Shown here piece after piece: positions 45,434 to 54,147 of a DNA stretch of 64,000 bases. This stretch comes from Alloscardovia macacae. GTDB lineage: Bacteria; Actinomycetota; Actinomycetes; Actinomycetales; Bifidobacteriaceae. Every line of letters starts with the position of its first letter. Positions within the stretch are counted from its first letter, which is position 1. Under the pieces are notes generated by a model, which made no database searches, was not told the DNA's origin, and worked only from the letters and a program-made list of their open reading frames with translations. A program made the translations under genes and the position numbers. The stretch lies in contig NZ_MWWT01000009.1 of the NCBI RefSeq assembly GCF_002259705.1, positions 143,320 to 207,319 of the forward strand, given 5' to 3'.

Positions 45434-46840
45434 CTATTCCAGCCGCATCAGGCTCCGCGCGTGGAAGCTTCGTGCGAGCCAGTGCTTCCTCCGGTACTTC
45501 TCCCAGTAAGAGACTTCAGGCACACCAGCGGCGCGAAGCTTTCGGCTAAGAGACCGGCCGCTGTTATATCTGACGTCCGCGTAGGTGACATGCACGACCT
45601 CGCATCCCATCATGGTCAGCGCTGTGTCGCGCTCCGCCTGAATCTCGTGCACCTCATCCCCATCGCTCGCCCCCACGCTCGTTATCATCGTGGGATCAGT
45701 GTATTTGCACTGACCATCAAACTCCGCCACTATAGTTTTCGTACCCTTCCACATAAAGTCCGTACGCATCGTCATGGTGGTATAGCGCGCTGTGGTGATG
45801 AATTCTGGTGCGGAGAGAGGATTGGCCATAGACTGCTGAAGCTCAGGCAGCACGAAACCACTCTCGATCATGCGCGCGCGGCAGAACGACTCGCCGCCGC
45901 TCTCCGAGCGCGCGTCCACGAAGCCTAGGACGAAGCGCGCGTAGCGGATCTTCCAGCAGCCGCGCCGCTTGTCGAGAAACTCGCGAATCGCGTCGCGCGA
46001 AATGCAAAAAACTCGCGCGATGTAGTCGCACGCCGGCAGCGCGTCACTAAACGGCAGCATACGCGCACAGTCGAACATGGTCTGCAGCGGCGAGGTCACG
46101 AGGATGCCGAACAGCAGGCCGAGAGTGTCACTGAGCGCCACGTAATTCCTCACCACGTCCTGACTGTCCTCGTACCCGCGCTCGCCGAACGCATTCAGAA
46201 GCGTCTGGCTGCGTGGCTGAGGTTCCTCGGCACGCGGGTCGTCGCCTTCCCCAGAGCGCAACCGGCCGCCCTTCACGTGATGGAAGCACACGGGGACGAC
46301 GCTGCGCCGGGCGCTGGCCGTATGCTCGTCGGCCGTGCAGTGTACGCGGCTGTGCAAGCCCGCGCGCGCGACGTAGCCGTACACCGCAGCCGCAGAAATG
46401 CTCGCCAGCGCCCAGTGAGGATGCACCTGCGTTACGGCGAGGATCTTCTCGAGGATTTTGCGGTCGAGCGAATGCCTGGCCCAGTCCTGAGTCTGCGCGA
46501 ATCTGCCGGAGATGAGCTCTGTGAGCGTGCCGGCGCGCAGGAGACGGCGAGCGCGCCGCCTGGCGTTTGCGTGGGCGGGGCCGTGCAGTGGAGCGTTCGC
46601 ATAGACGTGCGGACCGCTCTGAGGCGGAGCGTTTTCTCGGGACAATTCTGCCGGAGGGGCGCTCGCCATCGCGCAGGAGCGGGCTCGAGATTCTGCTGTC
46701 TGCTGCCCTCTCGCCGGCGGGCGCGTCGTGTCAATTTCTGCACGAGCGGGGCGGCTGTCTGCGGGGCCGCGCGTAGCGGGACGGTCTGCAGGGCGGGTGG
46801 CGGAGCGCGTGGCGCTGCTCGTGTTCTGTCGTGTAGTCAT
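45434..46840 (-). CDS. AbiEi/DUF559-type protein, second paralog
   Basis: The 468-residue protein is a clear paralog of the one at 7930-9117; matching stretches include ISAAAVYGYVARAG, GGESFCRARMIESGF, TDFMWKGTKTIVAEFDGQCKY and SRKLRAAGVP. The C-terminal DUF559 (Vsr-like) residues D, E, D and K are kept. Unlike the paralog it is GC rich and carries about 90 extra N-terminal residues (Arg, Ala, Pro, Ser rich, probably disordered). ATG 46840 lies 60 bases from the conserved upstream block. A TTTTTTGCA element copy (46003-46011) lies within the gene, and two more flank it in inverted orientation (45395, 47072). Function unknown. Confidence 0.7.
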   Translation of the reverse strand: MTTRQNTSSATRSATRPADRPATRGPADSRPARAEIDTTRPPARGQQTAESRARSCAMASAPPAELSRENAPPQSGPHVYANAPLHGPAHANARRRARRLLRAGTLTELISGRFAQTQDWARHSLDRKILEKILAVTQVHPHWALASISAAAVYGYVARAGLHSRVHCTADEHTASARRSVVPVCFHHVKGGRLRSGEGDDPRAEEPQPRSQTLLNAFGERGYEDSQDVVRNYVALSDTLGLLFGILVTSPLQTMFDCARMLPFSDALPACDYIARVFCISRDAIREFLDKRRGCWKIRYARFVLGFVDARSESGGESFCRARMIESGFVLPELQQSMANPLSAPEFITTARYTTMTMRTDFMWKGTKTIVAEFDGQCKYTDPTMITSVGASDGDEVHEIQAERDTALTMMGCEVVHVTYADVRYNSGRSLSRKLRAAGVPEVSYWEKYRRKHWLARSFHARSLMRLE

Positions 46841-46885
46841 ACACCCATTGTCTCCGCGGAGACGGCTGGGTGTCCAGCGTGAAAA

Positions 46886-46911
46886 GCAATTGTTATCAGA
46901 TGTGGATAAAC
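46886..46911. promoter_or_regulatory. Conserved upstream block with DnaA-box-like site
   Basis: AATTGTTATCAGATGTGGA followed by TAAAC repeats the block upstream of the first paralog. Here TGTGGATAA (46901-46909) is a perfect DnaA-box match on the minus strand. Further upstream GTAAAACGTTTAAC (46971-46984) resembles a LacI-type operator. Confidence 0.6.
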
Positions 46912-47062
46912 GTGTCGCGAAAAGGGCTTTTCGAGGCGAAATCGGTGAATAACTCTTCTCAGCGACACGCGGTAAAACGTTTAACTATGGTGGATAACTC
47001 TCCGTCTGGTTCTCCGGGCGTGTCGTTCCAGCCTGCCAGTACAGTACGACCTACCCAGCCGT

Positions 47063-47082
47063 GACACGACCTGCAAAAAAGT
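47063..47082 (-). repeat. 20-bp element copy after dapF
   Basis: GACACGACCTGCAAAAAAGT, one or two changes from consensus, 37 bases after the dapF stop, with its T tract in the direction of dapF transcription. Confidence 0.75.
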
Positions 47083-47118
47083 GTCGGAGTGCTCCTGCCC
47101 GGAGACTCCAGACGACCT

Positions 47119-48114
47119 CTACAGCAGCTCCACCTCGGCCACGAGAGTCGCATCTCCCGTCAGCAGCACACGCTCCTCTTCGACGTCCACGAGGAGCGCT
47201 CCCCCCGGAACGCTTATCGTCCAATGCTTCACGCCAGTGCGCTCCGCCAGCACAGCTCCTGTAGCGCACAGCCCCGTACCACAGGACAGGGTCTCGCCCG
47301 CTCCGCGTTCGTTCACACGCATAGTGGCTTTTCCGCTCCCTTCACCCTGATCGGCAGACTTATCCATAGCATCGATGCGCACAAACTCCGCATTCTGGCC
47401 CGCCGGTAGCTCAGGAGTAATGCGCGGGGTACGCGTGAGGTCAAGGTCTGGCACATCTGGCAGCGTGTTCACCGAGATACCAGCTCCAGAACCGATGCCG
47501 ATGCCGAAGCCAGTGCCGACCCCACCCATAGGTCCCATCAGCGAGTTCAAAACCAGCGGCTCGCCCACCACAGTCACGACGTGAGGATTCCCCATATCTG
47601 CAAAAGTACCCATCCCCTGCTCGCCTCCACCGGGGAGCGTGACCATAAGCTCTTCGCGCGCACCGAGTTTCCACGGCCCCATGTCTATCCTAAAGACGTT
47701 CTCCCCCAGTCCTTCCACAGATCCGAGTGATGTGAGGTATTTTATCCCCGCACGAGTGGCGAGCGCGAAAGGCTCCTCCTCTGTAGCTCGAGTGAGCTCT
47801 TCGCGCATAGCGAGCGCAGCCGTCACACGTGTACCATTACCACACATCTCCGCAAGCGACCCATCCGCATTACGGTAGTCCATAAACCAGTCTGCCCCCT
47901 GAGCATGAAACTCCTTAGCTTGTTCCTCGCTCACATCGGAGACATACTCTGGCCGCGTGAGGCGGATAACGCCATCTCCACCGATGCCGAAGTGCCTATC
48001 TGCGAGGAAACGCACTTCCTCAGGCGTAGGCTCATACTCCCCGGTAGGGTCGAAGTAGATAACGAAGTCATTACCAGTGCCGTGGGCTTTAATTACTGTG
48101 CGTGGGTATGTCAT
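47119..48114 (-). CDS. dapF: Diaminopimelate epimerase DapF
   Basis: The 331-residue enzyme converts LL- to meso-diaminopimelate for lysine and, in many bacteria, peptidoglycan. Both active-site cysteines are seen, EMCGNGTRVTAAL and LSCGTGLCATGAV, and the N-terminal KAHGTGNDFV. Between the two halves there is an unusual Gly/Met-rich insert (GPMGGVGTGFGIGIGSGAG). ATG 48114 (MTYPRTVIKAHG) is chosen over the frame extension to 48156 because family members begin there. Confidence 0.94.
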   Translation of the reverse strand: MTYPRTVIKAHGTGNDFVIYFDPTGEYEPTPEEVRFLADRHFGIGGDGVIRLTRPEYVSDVSEEQAKEFHAQGADWFMDYRNADGSLAEMCGNGTRVTAALAMREELTRATEEEPFALATRAGIKYLTSLGSVEGLGENVFRIDMGPWKLGAREELMVTLPGGGEQGMGTFADMGNPHVVTVVGEPLVLNSLMGPMGGVGTGFGIGIGSGAGISVNTLPDVPDLDLTRTPRITPELPAGQNAEFVRIDAMDKSADQGEGSGKATMRVNERGAGETLSCGTGLCATGAVLAERTGVKHWTISVPGGALLVDVEEERVLLTGDATLVAEVELL

Positions 48115-48162
48115 ACGTTTTATAGTACGCGAGGGTGGAGAGGGTGGCGAGCCCACCCCGGC

Positions 48163-48182
48163 AGTTTTTTGCAGAGCGTACC
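48163..48182 (+). repeat. 20-bp element copy upstream of the patatin gene (first)
   Basis: AGTTTTTTGCAGAGCGTACC, preceded by a small GGGTGG-CGAG-CCACCC hairpin. It is in the gap between divergent dapF and the patatin gene. Confidence 0.65.
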
Positions 48183-48230
48183 GCAGGGCGGAGAGCCGGT
48201 ATCCTCACGAGCCTGCCTGCACACCCCGCT

Positions 48231-48250
48231 ACTTTTTTGCAGAACGTGCC
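48231..48250 (+). repeat. 20-bp element copy upstream of the patatin gene (second)
   Basis: ACTTTTTTGCAGAACGTGCC, same orientation as the copy 68 bases to its left. The following 60 bases are extremely C rich. Confidence 0.7.
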
Positions 48251-48394
48251 AAGCCCCTCCACTAGAAACCGCCCCGCCCACGCCGCGCCACCCGCCCCCC
48301 CCCTCTCCACGCCCCCACGCACGCACGCACCGCACCACCCTTCCGCTCCCCGAGAAACGAGCGAGGAAGGCGTAGGAGTACACTGGGAGTCATT

Positions 48395-49345
48395 ATGATT
48401 ACGGGGATTATAGACGTAGGCGGCGGTTACCGCGACATTTTCGGAGCAGGTGTATTAGACGGGATTTTAGAGCTTCAGCAGCAGGAGCTTCAGCGACAGG
48501 AGCCCGAGCATCAGGCCCCTCATAGCCAGCAGCCCCAGCCCGAGCAGCAGCACCCAGCCACCACCGCCCTCCACTTCACCCACGCCTACGGCATCTCCGC
48601 CGGCAGTGGGAATCTCACCTCCTTCCTCGCCGGCCAGCATAAGCGTAATTACCGTTTTTACATGGAGTACGCCTTCCGCCACCGCTACGCTTCCATGCGG
48701 AACATGCTGCGCACGCGGAACTTCGTGGGCCTCGACTACGCGTACGGGACTCTCTCGAATAGTGATGGCGAGTATCCGCTGAATTACGAGGCGTTCGCGG
48801 CCAGCCCGACCACGCTCACCGTGGTGGCCAGCGATGCTTCCACGGGTCTGCCCCACTATTTTGCAAAACAGGACATGCATCAGGATGATTACACAGTCAT
48901 TATGGCGTCCTCGTGCGTGCCCGTGGTGAATCGCCCGGTGGTCATAAACGGCGTGCCGTATTTCGACGGCGGCCTCACGGATCCTATTCCGGTGCAGAAG
49001 GCGTTTGATGACGGCTGTGAGAAGGTCGTGCTCATCACCACGCATCCGGCGGATTTCGTGCGCGACCCGCATAAGGATACGGCTCCGGCGCGCGCCCTGC
49101 AGCGTTCCTACCCGTACGCTGCTGAGGCTCTGCGCCGCCGCGCGCAGACGTATAACGACGAGATGGCCGTGGCTCGCCGGTACGCCGCGGATGGCCGCCT
49201 GCTCATCCTCGCTCCGGACGAGACGTACGGCCTGAATACGCTCAGCAAGACGCGTCAGGGACTGCTGGACATGTATAACGACGGCGTGCGGAAGGCTCAG
49301 CTCGTTTCCCAATTCTTCCGCGAGGAGGCTGATCATGCCGAATAA
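48395..49345 (+). CDS. Patatin-like phospholipase
   Basis: The 316-residue protein has the Ser-Asp dyad of patatin-like hydrolases: the serine in YGISAGSGNLTS and the Asp in YFDGGLTDPIPV; the glycine-rich IDVGGGYRDIFGAG forms the oxyanion region. It resembles the YjjU/RssA-type bacterial proteins. Between the first helix and the catalytic Ser there is an odd Gln/Pro/His-rich insert of about 30 residues (QQQELQRQEPEHQAP...). ATG has GGGAG upstream. Its end overlaps murI by 11 bases. Confidence 0.88.
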   Translation: MITGIIDVGGGYRDIFGAGVLDGILELQQQELQRQEPEHQAPHSQQPQPEQQHPATTALHFTHAYGISAGSGNLTSFLAGQHKRNYRFYMEYAFRHRYASMRNMLRTRNFVGLDYAYGTLSNSDGEYPLNYEAFAASPTTLTVVASDASTGLPHYFAKQDMHQDDYTVIMASSCVPVVNRPVVINGVPYFDGGLTDPIPVQKAFDDGCEKVVLITTHPADFVRDPHKDTAPARALQRSYPYAAEALRRRAQTYNDEMAVARRYAADGRLLILAPDETYGLNTLSKTRQGLLDMYNDGVRKAQLVSQFFREEADHAE

Positions 49346-50108
49346 CGCACCGATAGGCGTCTTCGATTCCGGTATGGGCGGAATCTCTGTGGTGAACCAG
49401 ATTCACCAGGAGCTGCCTCAGGAAGACATCCTCTTCTTTGGAGACTCAGCGAACGCCCCGTATGGTACCCGCTCCACAGCCGACGTCCAGAAGCTGAGTT
49501 TCGCTGTGGCAGACCATCTCATCGACCTCGGCGCAAAGGCACTAGTCATCGCCTGTAATACTGCCACGAGTGCAGCCGCCCAGGCCATGCGCGAGCGCTA
49601 CTCCATTCCCATTATCGGTATGGAGCCAGCCTTGAAGCTCGCCTGTGACCTCGGTCACGGCGAGCCACAGCACGTCATCGTGACCGCCACACCACTGACA
49701 CTACGCGAGAAGAAATTCGCAGCGCTGATGGAGAGATTCTCAGCTGAACATAAAATTGACAAACTTCCGTGCCCGAAACTCGTGGAAATAGTAGAAAACG
49801 GACAAATCCAGGACGCAAATCTCGTCCGCGCCACGCTCGCCGAGTATCTCGCGCCGTTCGACCTGAGCTCAGTGAACTCCATAGTCCTCGGCTGCACGCA
49901 CTTCACGTACTACCGCGACTACTTCCGCGCGGCCGTGCCTAAGCACGTGCACATCGTGGATGGAAACGACGGCACTGCGCGGCACCTCCACGACGTTCTC
50001 GAACGCACAAACGCACTCGCCGAGCGCGACACACCGGGCCGCGTCACGCTCGACAATTCCTCGCCAGACCCGCGCATGCGCGCCTTAGGCGAGTCGTTTC
50101 TTCAGTAA
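49335..50108 (+). CDS. murI: Glutamate racemase MurI
   Basis: The 257-residue enzyme makes D-glutamate for peptidoglycan. Seen are IGVFDSGMGGISVV, the first catalytic Cys in VIACNTATSAAA and the second in VLGCTHFTYY. GAGGAGG lies six bases before ATG 49335, inside the end of the patatin gene. Its last 24 bases overlap tail to tail with the DUF488-GNAT gene. Confidence 0.95.
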   Translation: MPNNAPIGVFDSGMGGISVVNQIHQELPQEDILFFGDSANAPYGTRSTADVQKLSFAVADHLIDLGAKALVIACNTATSAAAQAMRERYSIPIIGMEPALKLACDLGHGEPQHVIVTATPLTLREKKFAALMERFSAEHKIDKLPCPKLVEIVENGQIQDANLVRATLAEYLAPFDLSSVNSIVLGCTHFTYYRDYFRAAVPKHVHIVDGNDGTARHLHDVLERTNALAERDTPGRVTLDNSSPDPRMRALGESFLQ

Positions 50109-51368
50109 AAAGTCCACCTGCGGGTCCGAGCCCACGACGAAGGTATGCTCGCTAAAGCGCTCGAATCCCCAGCCGGCGTAAAACTGCTGCGCGGCGAAAT
50201 TATACTGCCACACGCCCAGCCACAGCCAGCCGCACCCCTGCTCGCGCGCCGTATCATGCGCAAGCTGCATGAGGTAGCTGCCCAGGCCACGACGCTTGAA
50301 GCGGCTCGTGACGTAGAGGCGATGGATTTCGAGGCTGTTTCGCGGGATGGCTGGGGAGTGTGCTGTGGAGTGTGCTGCGGAGTTTTTTGCATCTCGTGCC
50401 GCGCTCGCCCCGGTGCTACCGTCCACACCCGACGGGCCCAGCGTACTACCGCCGCCCTCAGTCTGCGCCCCCTCGAGATTCAGCTTCGTAAACGCAGCGA
50501 TCTCACCCGTCGCATCCTCCACCAGCGCGAAATGGAGCATCCGCTCATCGCGAAGCTGGCGCGTAATCTCCTCGAGCGTGAACGCTTCCGCGATGAACTC
50601 GTCGTTATCGCGCGGCTCCGAGGTGAGCAGGAAGGTGTCTTCGAAGGTGCGCGCGGAGACCCATTGGAGCTGTTTCGCGTCGTCTGGAGTGAGGCGACGC
50701 AAGGTCAGGCCGGTGAGGTCTGGGACTTTCGGGCTCTGCTGCTGCCGAGTTCCGCCCGTCGTCTCCGGGGCTACACCCGCCGCCCGTTCCGCCCGCGCCT
50801 CGCCATCCGTCGCACGCCCCGCACGCGCTGGAATAGTCGCGATTTCATACCCGTTCGAGTTCAGGATAGTATGCGTCTTCGGCACGAGAGTCTCGATAAG
50901 GTAGTTTCGCAGCACGTGCGCATGGTTAAAGACCGCGTCTTTCGCGCCGTAGACGAGCGTGACGCGGGCGTGCGGAGCAGGCTCGCCGCTCGCCCGCACC
51001 GCTCCGCTCTCTACACTGTCCGCACCGACAGCGCCGTCCACGCCCAGCTCGACGGCGCCGTCCGACTCGACAACGCCGCCCGCACCGCGCACCAGCTCCA
51101 CCAGATGCTGCACCTCAGGATTCTCATCCAGCTCAGCCCTGTACCGTTCTGCAAAATCCGCATAGCGCGCCGGGTCATGCCCCCACCATGTGCGTAGCTC
51201 CGGGCTCGGCGCGATGGCCTTATCCCATTCGTCGAGCGCGGCCTTTTCCTTAGACACCCCGCGCGGCCAGAGCCGGTCCACGAGAATGCGATACCCGTCC
51301 ACCTCTGGCCTGGCTGGCTCGTATGCGCGCTTGAGTGCTATGTCTGCTATCACTTGTTCTGCCCCCAT
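50085..51368 (-). CDS. DUF488 - GNAT acetyltransferase fusion
   Basis: The 427-residue protein joins two domains. Residues 1-150 are DUF488 (YRILVDRLWPRGVSKEKAAL, WWGHDPARYADF, VTLVYGAKDAVFNHA). Residues 215-427 are a GNAT acetyltransferase (LTLRRLTPDDAKQ, acetyl-CoA loop RFKRRGLGSYLMQ, C-terminal QQFYAGWGFERF). Low-complexity linkers separate them, one of which is encoded partly by a consensus copy of the dispersed 20-bp element (residues ARDAKNS). ATG 51368 is favoured, with AGGA upstream. Substrate unknown. The stop lies within murI. Confidence 0.85.
   Translation of the reverse strand: MGAEQVIADIALKRAYEPARPEVDGYRILVDRLWPRGVSKEKAALDEWDKAIAPSPELRTWWGHDPARYADFAERYRAELDENPEVQHLVELVRGAGGVVESDGAVELGVDGAVGADSVESGAVRASGEPAPHARVTLVYGAKDAVFNHAHVLRNYLIETLVPKTHTILNSNGYEIATIPARAGRATDGEARAERAAGVAPETTGGTRQQQSPKVPDLTGLTLRRLTPDDAKQLQWVSARTFEDTFLLTSEPRDNDEFIAEAFTLEEITRQLRDERMLHFALVEDATGEIAAFTKLNLEGAQTEGGGSTLGPSGVDGSTGASAARDAKNSAAHSTAHSPAIPRNSLEIHRLYVTSRFKRRGLGSYLMQLAHDTAREQGCGWLWLGVWQYNFAAQQFYAGWGFERFSEHTFVVGSDPQVDFLLKKRLA
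50381..50400 (+). repeat. 20-bp element copy inside the DUF488-GNAT gene
   Basis: AGTTTTTTGCATCTCGTGCC, matching the consensus at all but two variable positions. It sits in the acetyltransferase linker and keeps the reading frame. Confidence 0.75.
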
Positions 51369-51509
51369 TTCCTGACTTTTCGGCTCCCTCGGACGCTTTT
51401 CGGCACACACGGCTCTCCGGACGCGTGCTGCAGCGCCCGGCCTCCCGGCATTCCCCTCTCAGCCGAAAGCCGTCATCTCCTCTCCACCGTGCCACATAGA
51501 CTGTACTTT

Positions 51510-51905
51510 ATGAATACTTTTATGATTATCGCGTCCGTTTTCGCCTTCCTCGCTGCCGCCCTGCACGTGCTCATCGCGTACATGGAGATGTTCGCCTGGG
51601 AAGGCCCGCTCGCCCGCAAGACGTTCGGCGGCACGCCGGAAAGCGCTCGCCCGTTCGCCTTTTACGCGTATAACCAGGGTCTGTATAACGGCTTCCTCGC
51701 CATCGAGGTGTTCGTCGGTCTCGCGGTTCTGTTCCTCGGCCACGTAGCTGTAGGCTCTGCGCTCGTCCTCGCCGGCACAGCGTCCATGCTGTGCGCCGCG
51801 CTCGGACTCGTTTTGAAGGACAATTCTTTCGCCACCGCATCCGCCAAGCAGGGCTCTCTGCCCCTTCTCGCAGTAATCTTCATGGTACTGGGTCTGGTCC
51901 TGTAA
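51510..51905 (+). CDS. DUF1304 family membrane protein
   Basis: A 131-residue protein with four membrane segments and the conserved family pattern HVLIAYMEMFAWEGP and NQGLYNGFLA. Function is not known to me; members are often called small integral membrane proteins. ATG 51510 is preceded by TAGACT and no ribosome-binding site, so a leaderless transcript is likely. The DUF488-GNAT gene is divergent. Confidence 0.88.
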   Translation: MNTFMIIASVFAFLAAALHVLIAYMEMFAWEGPLARKTFGGTPESARPFAFYAYNQGLYNGFLAIEVFVGLAVLFLGHVAVGSALVLAGTASMLCAALGLVLKDNSFATASAKQGSLPLLAVIFMVLGLVL

Positions 51906-51920
51906 TCTTTTTCTCCCCAT

Positions 51921-52018
51921 CCCCCAAACTTTTTTGCACTTCGGCCCGCGCGAGCACAGAGCTCCCGCGGGCCGAAGTCTATCCACCCACGGCACGACCT
52001 GCAAAAAACTTTCGGGGT
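51921..52018. repeat. Nested palindrome between convergent genes with two 20-bp elements
   Basis: Two copies of the dispersed element, ACTTTTTTGCACTTCGGCCC (51928-51947) and GGCACGACCTGCAAAAAACT (51991-52010), point towards each other. Between them ACTTCGGCCCGCG and its complement (51938-51950, 51966-51978) form a perfect 13-bp stem. The DUF1304 and MFS genes end on either side, so this may be a two-way transcription stop. Confidence 0.88.
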
Positions 52019-52060
52019 ACTCAGAGAGGGCTCCAGCGTCACCCACCCCCGCGCCCTCCC

Positions 52061-53422
52061 CTACGCCTCCACAGTCACGAGCATAGGCTTAAGCGTGGCC
52101 TCGCGAATCTGCTTCACGCCGCTAAAGGCTATGACTACAGCCACCACCGCCAGCACGCACACCGTGGCGAAGCCACCATGCGCTCCATACTTATCGATGA
52201 ACACGCCAGCGATAGAGTTCCCCACGGAACCGCCGATGGCGTTCATGGCGCTCATGATGCCCACGCCCTCTGTGAAGCGCGCCGGCGGCACGAGATGCAA
52301 AATAATCTGGTTCCCATTAATCCACGTCGGCGACTGGCACACCCCGATGACCAGATAGATAATCATGATGGTCCAGATATTCTGCGCGAGCAGGAAGGAG
52401 CTCAGTCCCACCGCCACCACGATGATACAGAAGTAGAACCGCTTCCACAGCGGAATGCTCCAGTCCTTTGCCCCATAGAGAGTAGCGCCCACGAGGGCAC
52501 TGAAGGAGAAACAGGCGAAGACGAAGCCAGTGAAGGACTGCACATTCTGCTCGCGCGCGAAGGCGATGATGGATATGCCACTCGCGCTCTGGAATGCTCC
52601 CAGTCCGAACCACGTGGCACAGATGGAGATAAAACCGAGCGAGAAGATAGAACGCTGCTTCCCCTCGACCCCAGAACCAGATGCAGCCCCCACAGCCCCA
52701 GCCGCGCGCGCTGCCTCCCGCGCCCGGTACTCCTTCCTCGTCAGCCCAGCCTCCCGTGCGAGATCCGTCTGGCTCGGCGGCTCAGCCGACCGCACGGACA
52801 GAAACATGAGCGCCCCCACAGCCACACACACGCCCGTAAAGCTGAAGGACAGCACGCCAGAGACCACCGCGAGAATAGAGGACAGCGGATTGCCGATCAT
52901 CCACATAGCCTCGTCGAGGATAGACGAGAAGCCCATCGCGCGATTAATCTTCTCCGCGCCGTCCTCCGCATTCTTCAGCAGGTACGTCCAGCGCGACCGG
53001 CTCATCGCACCCCACGGCGGCACGAATGCCATAAACGGCACGATGAAGTAGAGAATCCATTGCGGCACGCGCAGCTGAATGCACGTCATGAGCGCGATGG
53101 CCGCTGCCACCCACACGGCGATGATGGGCAGCGAGACGCGCGTCTGGCCGAACCGGTCCACGAGTTTGCCGAATAGCGGCGTCAAGCACGCGAGCGAGAT
53201 GGCCTGCACCGCGCTGAGCGTGCCGGCGAGCGTGTAGCTGCCGTATATCTGCTGGACGGAGATGGTGATGCACATGCCCACCATGGGAAACGGCATGGAC
53301 GCCACGACCGCGCCCACCGCATACCGCGCCGTCCCCGGGATCCTCAGCAGCTGTGAGTATCCGCCGAACACGCGCTGAAAGATGGACTTTCCGTACTTGT
53401 TACTGCTCGTCAGCTGCGACAT
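52061..53422 (-). CDS. MFS transporter, 12-span
   Basis: The 453-residue protein has about twelve membrane segments, the MFS loop FGKLVDRFGQTRVS after the second, and a long Ala/Arg-rich central cytoplasmic loop (REAARAAGAVGAASGSG). Substrate is unknown; the pattern resembles sugar or drug exporters of Actinobacteria. ATG 53422 has AAAAGGAAAG seven bases upstream and is preferred over the ATG at 53455. It is the last GC-rich gene before the AT-rich island. Confidence 0.88.
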   Translation of the reverse strand: MSQLTSSNKYGKSIFQRVFGGYSQLLRIPGTARYAVGAVVASMPFPMVGMCITISVQQIYGSYTLAGTLSAVQAISLACLTPLFGKLVDRFGQTRVSLPIIAVWVAAAIALMTCIQLRVPQWILYFIVPFMAFVPPWGAMSRSRWTYLLKNAEDGAEKINRAMGFSSILDEAMWMIGNPLSSILAVVSGVLSFSFTGVCVAVGALMFLSVRSAEPPSQTDLAREAGLTRKEYRAREAARAAGAVGAASGSGVEGKQRSIFSLGFISICATWFGLGAFQSASGISIIAFAREQNVQSFTGFVFACFSFSALVGATLYGAKDWSIPLWKRFYFCIIVVAVGLSSFLLAQNIWTIMIIYLVIGVCQSPTWINGNQIILHLVPPARFTEGVGIMSAMNAIGGSVGNSIAGVFIDKYGAHGGFATVCVLAVVAVVIAFSGVKQIREATLKPMLVTVEA

Positions 53423-53562
53423 AAGGCGCTTTCCTTTTCTTCTGCCTGAGGCCAATTCTCCCGCGACCTTCGCGTGGCCTCCTTCAGCGATGCTTGCACT
53501 ACTCTAGTACGCACCCCGGCACAGCACGAGGGGCAACACGCAGAATGACGAAAAATTTCGAC

Positions 53563-53582
53563 AGTTTTTTGCAGCTAGTGCG
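53563..53582 (+). repeat. 20-bp element variant at the Fic gene end
   Basis: AGTTTTTTGCAGCTAGTGCG overlaps the Fic stop codon. It is the last of the dispersed copies; none is seen further inside the AT-rich island. Confidence 0.6.
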
Positions 53583-54147
53583 CCTCCCGAGCGTTCACAG
53601 CGTAGAACCCTTCGAAGAAGAAACTCTGGTCAAGTCCTTGAAGGAACAGGTCACGGTCATGACTCTGTTCCGTCAGAGCCTGGCCAAGTACATAGCGCAA
53701 CTCTATGTCCCGAATAGGACTACGCTCCATGGCGAGCAGATAATCCTCTTTCTCTACTGCAGTCCAGTCCACGACCTTCCCTATCTCAGCCTTAAGAAGC
53801 TCGTCCAGCCAGATGCGCATGCTACGCCCATTACCCTCTCGAAAGGGATGAATCATGTTCATCTGCACATACTTCGCTATGATTTCTTCAAACGTACTCT
53901 GTGGCATCTTCTCGACATTTTGCATAGATACTTCGATGTACTGGGGCGGAACGAAAGAATACCCGCCTTTTGCTATGGCCACATCTCTAAGCTCGCCTGC
54001 ATCTGCGTAGATTCCTTCAAAAAGTGCTACATGGATAGCTCTGAGGGCTGCTGTGCTTCCTGGGGTGAGAGCTGCGAGCGCGCCTGAGTCATAGAGGGCC
54101 TTCGCGTGGGATTTGGCGAGGACTTCTTCAGTGTGGTGGGTTAGCAT
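53575..54147 (-). CDS. Fic family protein (AMPylation-type)
   Basis: The 190-residue protein is a compact Fic domain with the complete catalytic motif HPFREGNGRSMR at about residue 101 and the flap region YSFVPPQYIEVSM. Fic proteins usually transfer AMP from ATP to a target and many act as toxins. I see no clear inhibitory [S/T]xxxE[G/N] helix, so an inhibitor should be supplied by another protein. Its start overlaps the AAA ATPase stop by seven bases, so the ATPase may be that partner or simply a co-transcribed gene. Confidence 0.88.
   Translation of the reverse strand: MLTHHTEEVLAKSHAKALYDSGALAALTPGSTAALRAIHVALFEGIYADAGELRDVAIAKGGYSFVPPQYIEVSMQNVEKMPQSTFEEIIAKYVQMNMIHPFREGNGRSMRIWLDELLKAEIGKVVDWTAVEKEDYLLAMERSPIRDIELRYVLGQALTEQSHDRDLFLQGLDQSFFFEGFYAVNAREAH

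Noticed and set aside
48240..48330. Hidden small gene in the C-rich stretch before the patatin gene
   Set aside because: Low complexity (runs of C), no start with a ribosome-binding site and no conserved coding pattern.
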